A stretch of 64,000 bases of DNA, taken from Strongylocentrotus droebachiensis. Taxonomy: Eukaryota > Echinodermata > Echinoidea > Camarodonta > Strongylocentrotidae. This document shows, piece after piece, positions 48,658 to 64,000 of this stretch. The DNA lies in NCBI GenBank assembly GCA_035222895.1, contig JAVYIG010002355.1, positions 124,001 to 188,000 on the forward strand, written 5' to 3'. The position numbers and the translations under genes are program-made. Each line of letters begins with the position of its first letter. Positions within the stretch are counted from its first letter, which is position 1. Below the pieces are notes generated by a model that saw only the letters and a list, made by a program, of their open reading frames with translations, was not told where the DNA came from and ran no database searches.

Positions 48658-49034
48658 TAAACCATAATTAAACAATATTTGCATGCAACGATGAGATTGA
48701 TTGGCCATTGTCATTTGGCGATTGATTTCAGACCTTTGTGCTACTATCAAGTCCCAGGAGTCAGCGATGTACATATCAATGTCCTCATTAACTCATTGCC
48801 ATGCACTGGCAACAAAAGTTTGTGTATTCTTTATTTTTCATTCATCATTTTTTTGTATAAACAGCTTGCCTTACTGAAGACTTTGCTTGTCCAAACCTTA
48901 GATCATTGTTGATAGTGTAGGCCTACAATCATTTAATTAAATTATTGAACATGGTATCCTGTGTGGAGGATGATTCCTACCAAGTGATATTTTGATGAAA
49001 ATGCAACGTTTTGTAAATGTACCTGTATTTATGT

Positions 49035-49040
49035 AATAAA
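49035..49040 (+). terminator. Candidate polyadenylation signal of the BRD7/BRD9-like gene
   Basis: AATAAA followed within 30-60 bases by GT/T-rich sequence ('TTGTTGTATATTGTTATG'). It would give a 3' UTR of about 1.1 kb. Cleavage is not proven. Confidence 0.5.
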
Positions 49041-49451
49041 AGCCATTCCATGTACAGATAATTGTTGTATATTGTTATGTTTTGTTTTATGCAAGTATTA
49101 CCAGGGGGTAGGGAGGGGGGGGGGGGGGAGGTGAATGAGATAAGGCAGGGCTCGACACTTGCAGGCGCCTGGGTCACATGGGCACCAAAAATCTCAGTTC
49201 GGACCCCAAGAAATTCGAAATCTTTGGGGGAAATTAATGAACAAAAATGCTTTAAGTCACTCTATACGGGAGCATGTTATGGATAAATGAAAAGGGGTAC
49301 TTACCAGAAGGGAAAAGGACACTTGTTAGATTTTAATGGGGGCAATTATCAGAATATTTCTCGCACCTAAAAAGAGGAACTCTCCAGAGATGAAAAGGGG
49401 CACTTATCCGAGAATGGAAAAGGGGCACCTATCAGATTTTAATAGGGTCAC

Positions 49452-49826
49452 TTAAAGGTAAAGACCAGTATTGGCAACGCCCCAATTTCAAAAAATGAAA
49501 TGGAAGCTCTCATTACCAATCATGTGAAAGAATATGTTTTGACTAATACATGATGATAAAAAATTTGCCGGGAAACCGCCTACTAATTCATATATTTGGT
49601 AAATTTATTTCTCTCATGGTCTGGTGAGAGAGATAGGGTAGTCCCATATACATCTTTCTGTGTATAGTGCTTGTAACTTTACGAAGAATGGCCCAAATTT
49701 CTTATCATTTTGATGATTCCAGAACCTTGCAGATGCTAGATGCTAGATGATCAACCTTTTCTGATCGATTCCACAACGTTTCTTTCACAATGCAATCGCA
49801 TGACCATTACTGGTCTTTACCTTTAA
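49452..49826. mobile_element. TTAA MITE, family 1 (copy 3)
   Basis: 375 bp, nearly identical to 4391-4764, with TTAA and 'AAGGTAAAGACCAGTA' ends. It is inserted in a short stretch of the GGGGCACTTATC repeat (49270-49450, resuming after 49827). Confidence 0.92.
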
Positions 49827-49850
49827 GAGAAGGAAAAGGGACACAATAGG

Positions 49851-52800
49851 TGCATAAACGTAACATTGGATGGGATGATGTCCATGTTATTGAGTTTAAA
49901 AATTAAAATATATTTTGACCCCAAATAAAGGAGAAAGGATTAGTTTGAATTAAAAGGATTAATCCCTCACTGAAAATGAGAAATTCATCTTGATGCCCAT
50001 ACTATTGACTTTAATTGAAATACGCTTGAAACTTCACTGAATGTCTTGGATTTTTTAAATAGCAATCCCACCCATATAATAGGTTCATTTTGTATGAAAT
50101 CAGAAAAATAAAAATACAACAAATAACATGGGGAAAGTTTGCAAGTTTTTGCTTTCTCCTAGCGCAGTTTGCTATTAAGGTTAGATTTCTCTATATGCCT
50201 TGTGAAGATGTCTTTTTTTCTTCATAACAATGCAAGCGTAATGTGCTTTGTATCTGCACAGTTGCAATTTAATTACACATCATAAATAAAATGATGTGGT
50301 TACCCATTTCATATCTGGACAAGCTGTTAGGCAGTGGTCAGAAGGAAGCTGTCATACTTTACCTGGTGGGCATATGTCAGAGCAATATTGAGATTTGATC
50401 GTCTTTACATGAACGACAGAAAAAAAGCAAAAATCAACGACGGAAGTACAGTAATGTTAATTAGTCTCATTTATTATGCATCATTATTGAGTAAAAGACA
50501 ATTTTGTACATAAACATTAACAACAATATAGGAAATAAAAAAGTTTTCTTGTCATGCCAATTTTCATGAATGTAAATTCACAAAAATGTTTCAAACAGTA
50601 CTCAAGACATGAAAGCTCTAAATCTGATTCTCTTTATAATTAATTTTCTTCACCTTTAAGATTCAGAAATGAAATAAAATAATTCATTCAAATCTTGAAG
50701 TGAGTTTGTTTTCAGAATCCTCGTGAACAACAGATACAAAATAAATGCTCTCTTTAACCAAGCATAGACAAAAGGTGGAGAAACAATGATAATTGATATT
50801 CATTTGAATTTTACGGTAAATATTCTTTAAAAGAAACTAGTTACAGGCTTAACTTAAATCACTGTGAACGTCCTGCTATTAGTTACATACAGATGTAATG
50901 TAGCATAGAATTCGCAGTCCACACAAATGTAAATAGCTAGTTTTTTTTTTATACTACATGTATCTGCTTTCAAATAATTCATCATTAAATGAACACTTCT
51001 TCACAGTTTCAAAATATTTTTTACCCCATGTATTTATTCATCTAGAGCAAGATTTTTTCACATAAATAATGCACTTATACAAAAATACTAATGACTTATC
51101 AAGAAGACACAAAAAGAAGGAAAAAAAACACTGGCTGCTTTAATATCGAAGTCTTCACTATGTTAAAAATAAAGACTTATTATTGCAGGACATGAAATAG
51201 TTATTGTTCACTTTGAACATTTTCTGAAATTTGTAACCATATTTAGCTTTCAAATCTGTCTTTGAGAGCTTGTACTCAACGAGTCACATCACTATTACCC
51301 GCACTATTCAATATACCCCTAAAATCTACCGGTACATAATATACTTTATCTGCATTTGTCTCATTAAGAGTAGAAATCAATCTCTCACTCTCCTTATTCA
51401 TAAGAAGCACAAGACTTTTAACCAGGTACATGGAATTAAACAAATCTAAAAACATTTTTTGATGAGTACACCAAGAAACCATTTTGTCTGAATGTTCAAA
51501 TCACTTCATGTTACAAGGATGTATGACCATGATATATACCCAATATTCAACTTATTATGCCAATCATAACCAAATCTAAATGTGATGATGATCAACACTT
51601 TGTATTGTAACATTCATTGCATAACTGTGGCCGGTAATGTAAGTTGATAGAGGGTATGAACAACACAGCATCAAGAATAAATGCATAAATTCATTGAAGT
51701 ACAAAGAGCTTCAAACCTACAAAAGGCATACACTATAACATACCATAAACATAACATATATATCTACACAGTCTGTAATAACAATATAAGACAAACATAT
51801 TTCTTCTTAGACACATAAATGGCTATCTACAATATTATATATTATTTACATATACAAAGATGTAGGGATATACAATTTCCTTTAATATCATACAATTTTT
51901 TTTTTTAATATCCCATCCAATCATCAGTAAACACCCCAAGGTTTAATCCTTTCATAATCAAAATAATTTTGACAAATCTTAGAACACATAATTAGTAGGT
52001 TTCAATGTCTTGCCTAGATCGTTCCCTTAAAAAAGAAAGAGAGAAGGATTTCAGCAGGCCAGAGCTTGATATTAAAAGGTTGTTCAGATACGATGCGATA
52101 CGACTAGTAGATACGACTTTCAAAATGTTTGGTATGCAAACTTGTGTGTATTATTAAAGCATACCTTTAGTTACAGTTGGCTCCTTTCTGGCTACTTTCT
52201 TGAGGTTTAACTGACATGGGGGACCTTGGGAATCCTCAGATTTGAGAATGATATCATACACATAGTGATATCAACGCCGCCTGGTCAAGTTGGAGTTTGA
52301 TATTATGCGTTGAACAATGATACAAGTATTAGTAAATTTATTAAGTATTTGGCGTGGAGTATACAGCGACTTAACATGACCCATACAGAAAATCTTCCTT
52401 GCTGGAGAGATCTTTAGAGATAAATTTTGGCGAGTATGAGTACTCCATTAAACTCACATTTTCCATTTATTGATATCATTAAAAGTATAGTTTTGGTAGC
52501 AAAAAGTAAATTGGAAGAATCATATTAAATGTTCTCCTTGTATCGAAACATACACATAGGAGATAATTTGGTATTCAATCCATGATATCCAGTGAATAGT
52601 GGTGTAAATAGCTGCAAGGTTTCCTAGATAATAGTTCATACACTTACCCTGTACCAGGACCTTTCCAACCCGATGGCTCTTGTCACTTAAAGACAGCACG
52701 TGCATAGCGACTGTAGTGTATACACACACAGTCCTCTTAGGTTTTACATGTGTATAGTGCAGGTTACCGTTGTTATAATTTACACCCCAGGATGGAATCT

Positions 52801-52888
52801 GAATTATTTTCTACCTCTCATTTATTTAATATATCACTTGAGGACAAATTCATATCAGCTTAGTATTGCTAGTATCCTCCAATATATC
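49851..52888. other. AT-rich stretch without recognised exons
   Basis: It lies between the BRD7/BRD9-like and VPS4 genes, which converge here. No exon, transposase or RNA gene was recognised. Part is probably VPS4 3' UTR, since VPS4 ends at 53359 on the minus strand, but no single polyadenylation signal stands out. Confidence 0.5.
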
Positions 52889-53128
52889 GAGGGGTCAGTG
52901 ACACAAAGACTCCATTTTGGCCATTTTGAGAAAAAGTGGTTTATGTGTCACTGAGCACTTGGGCCTTATGGAGTTAAGTCTATGTTTCACTAGCCATTGA
53001 CTTCAAGGGGGTGTTGGGTGGAATTAAGTCTTGTGTTTCCTGGAAAGCCCACATTTCTCTGAACATTTTGATATCAAATATTCATTTTGGAAAAATATGG
53101 AGTTACATCTTTGTGTCACTGAACCCTC
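52889..53128. mobile_element. MITE with GTGACACAAAGAC termini (copy 2)
   Basis: 240 bp, closely similar to 9173-9422. The inverted repeats extend further here, to TATCGAGGGGTCAG at the left and CTGAACCCTCGATA at the right. It lies just beyond the VPS4 stop and may be in its 3' UTR. Confidence 0.87.
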
Positions 53129-53358
53129 GATATCATGTCAAATATAAAAAAATGAGAAGAAACATTTTAGAGGGTTTACCAAAACTGTACATGACGTGTA
53201 ATATATAGCTATATCCTATGCCTTGTGACTAATGATTCAAAAAAATTGTCACCATGAGAGATTTAAGGAATATCATCCAACTTAAAGTTGATACAGTCCA
53301 TCACCATCCACTTGGATTCACTAAAGAGACAATCCAATGATTCATCTAGAACCAGGCT

Positions 53359-62172
<8,814 letters not shown>

Positions 62173-62424
62173 CTTAAAAAAAAAAACATTCACAAATGTT
62201 TCCCCCACCCCAACACACAGATGCACGCACACAGTGCTGACATCTGGCTTCTCGTCATAACCAACAGACCGATGTACACCTTCAGGCTATCTTTTCAAAA
62301 CCGTGCCTTAAGTTCTATAGAACTACAGGTCATTGTTAGTCTGCAGGTACAGGCTCTAAATTGACACTTTATCATAATTCCTAAAGGGTTGAGCAGAGCC
62401 TCACTCTGGCTGTGTCAAAGAAGC

Positions 62425-62829
62425 TTAAAGAGAAAGTTGAGTTCTGGGGAGAGCTGAAAAATAATTTGTGAGAGTTATCATTGTTATTATGTAAGTGTGG
62501 AAGAACATCAGAGTAAAAATGTCCCCTGTAAAGCATGGCTATTCAAATGCCTTCATATTCTAAATACCGGTATAACAAGTTACAGCTTAAAAACGAGGCC
62601 CGATTTTTATGCAACATGTATGTGTAGTCCCATATACATCTTTCTGTGTACAGTGCTTGTTACTTTACCAAGACTGGGCAAAATTTCTAATCATTTTGAG
62701 GACTCCAGAAATTTGCAGTACACACCAATACTTATATGCTACATGTAAATGATCACCTTTTTCTGATCAATTCCACACTGTTTCTTTCACAATGCAATCA
62801 CATGACCAGAACTCAACTTTATTCTTTAA
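62425..62829. mobile_element. TTAA-type MITE, family 3 (copy 2)
   Basis: It starts 'TTAAAGAGAAAGTTGAGTTC' and ends 'GACCAGAACTCAACTTTATT' then TTAA. Its interior is shared with 43070-43456. Confidence 0.8.
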
Positions 62830-62988
62830 AGGTAATACAAAGTTTTGGGAAATTTTGAAAATTGGGTGGATAGTGATTCTTTTCTAGTGCTTATAAACAT
62901 CCACAGGGGCATCCAAATATATAAAAATTGTAAAGAATCACTATCCAGCCAATTTTCAAAATTTACCAAAACTTTGTATTACCTTTAA
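62826..62988. mobile_element. Palindromic TTAA element, 163 bp
   Basis: 'TTAAAGGTAATACAAAGTTT' and 'AATTGGGTGGATAGTGATTC' at the left are mirrored by 'GAATCACTATCCAGCCAATT' and 'AAACTTTGTATTACCTTTAA' at the right, with about 60-bp arms. It shares one TTAA with the neighbouring element. Confidence 0.88.
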
Positions 62989-64000
62989 GTACAGAACCTA
63001 TGCAGTATGCTGTCAGCCTAGTCTTATAGTACAGACACTGTTATGCACAGTGACTGACAAGGATTTGTGCATGTAATCTAAGTCATCTATTTGTAAATGT
63101 ACAGCCTTTACTATTTCACCTTTAAAAAAATGACAACATTTGGAAAGCCCAGTTGAACTGTGTCCAATTTATCCAGACAATACATGTCAACATACACAAT
63201 GTAAAGTAATAGTTTCTAAATCCTGTTATGAAATAAATCATGCTTGTACAGATGTATAATGAATCTATTAGCAGTATAATGAATGCACACTGTCAAAAAG
63301 AGGGGAAATGATTCATTCAAAATTCTTGAATGTTTCCCTTGACAAAGTCACAATGATTTAATGATTGTTACAACTAACAAGCCCAAGCGAACAATATTTT
63401 GAAGATATTTAACTGTGTTTTTATTCTATGTTGTCATAACTGTTAGTGGACTGCTTATAAATGTGTATTTTCACTATTGTATTCATTCAATAACATGCAC
63501 ATGTAGGCCTAATCTACTTAGGCTTTGTGATAATTGGCTTCATAACTGACAATGCTACCCTGTACGTACACTGTATACATGTATCATTTTGAATAAATTA
63601 GATAAATGGATGAATAGATACCTAAATAGCTACATTCATCTAACATACATGAATCAGTAATAGGACTAATATACATGATGACATTAAATTAAATTAATGA
63701 TGAAAAGGTGGATGAATGAGTGATTAAATAAATAAATAAATAAATAAATAAGTGATTGAAGAAATTTAAAATAAATAAACCAATAAATAAATGAGAATGT
63801 ATGAAATCATAAATACATAAATTATAAGTAAATCAATTAATAAATTACCATTGGTCAAACTAATTATCAGTACATTTCGTGTGGAAAGCCTGTTTCTGAA
63901 TTGTACACAAATGTGTGGATTACAATTCAGCAATAACAACAATATTATAATGATCAATAATAGGCACTTGCTTCATGTAACAAAACAATTGATGTTTAGT
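62989..64000. other. AT-rich stretch, probably VPS4 intron
   Basis: Contains an (AAAT)n microsatellite near 63724-63752. No exon of the VPS4 MIT domain was recognised on the minus strand, so the 5' exons are presumably beyond 64000. Confidence 0.5.

Overview
This window is intron-rich animal nuclear DNA. A deuterostome, most likely an echinoderm such as a sea urchin, fits best. That assignment is an inference from gene sequence, intron density and the dense load of short inverted-repeat transposons; no species-diagnostic marker is present. Most long open frames are repeat artefacts. Four real genes were rebuilt by joining exons whose protein matches known families, with GT/AG boundaries and reading phases that agree.

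Layout. 1-5.2 kb is repeat-rich and gene-free. 5.2-8.4 kb (+) is NEDD8 in five coding exons. 8.4-13 kb is intergenic with small transposons. 13.4-23.7 kb (-) is TRIP13/PCH2 in twelve coding exons; one intron carries a 1.8-kb array of 60-bp repeats. 24-30.4 kb is a mosaic of nested transposons and G-rich minisatellites. 30.4-34.9 kb is a segmental duplication that includes exon 1 of the next gene. 33.7-47.9 kb (+) is a BRD7/BRD9-type bromodomain gene in fifteen coding exons. 48-53 kb is its 3' flank and AT-rich intergenic sequence. 53.4-62.2 kb (-) is the AAA and C-terminal part of VPS4; its MIT-domain exons lie outside the window.

The genes are housekeeping or chromatin genes, not a pathway operon: NEDD8 is the cullin modifier, TRIP13 remodels HORMA proteins, BRD7/9 is a SWI/SNF subunit, and VPS4 disassembles ESCRT-III. 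TRIP13 and the BRD7/9 gene are divergent neighbours, as TRIP13 and BRD9 are in human. Here they are pushed 7-10 kb apart by repeats.

The most interesting structure is in the repeats. There is a higher-order (8 x 60 bp) satellite carrying a near-perfect NF-Y site per unit. Degenerate tandem copies of the last TRIP13 coding segment lie in its 3' UTR. The BRD7/9 gene has several partial exon duplications. Two filled/empty site pairs fix the ends and target sites (TTAA and TA) of transposon families, and a 204-bp-arm palindrome lies in an intron.
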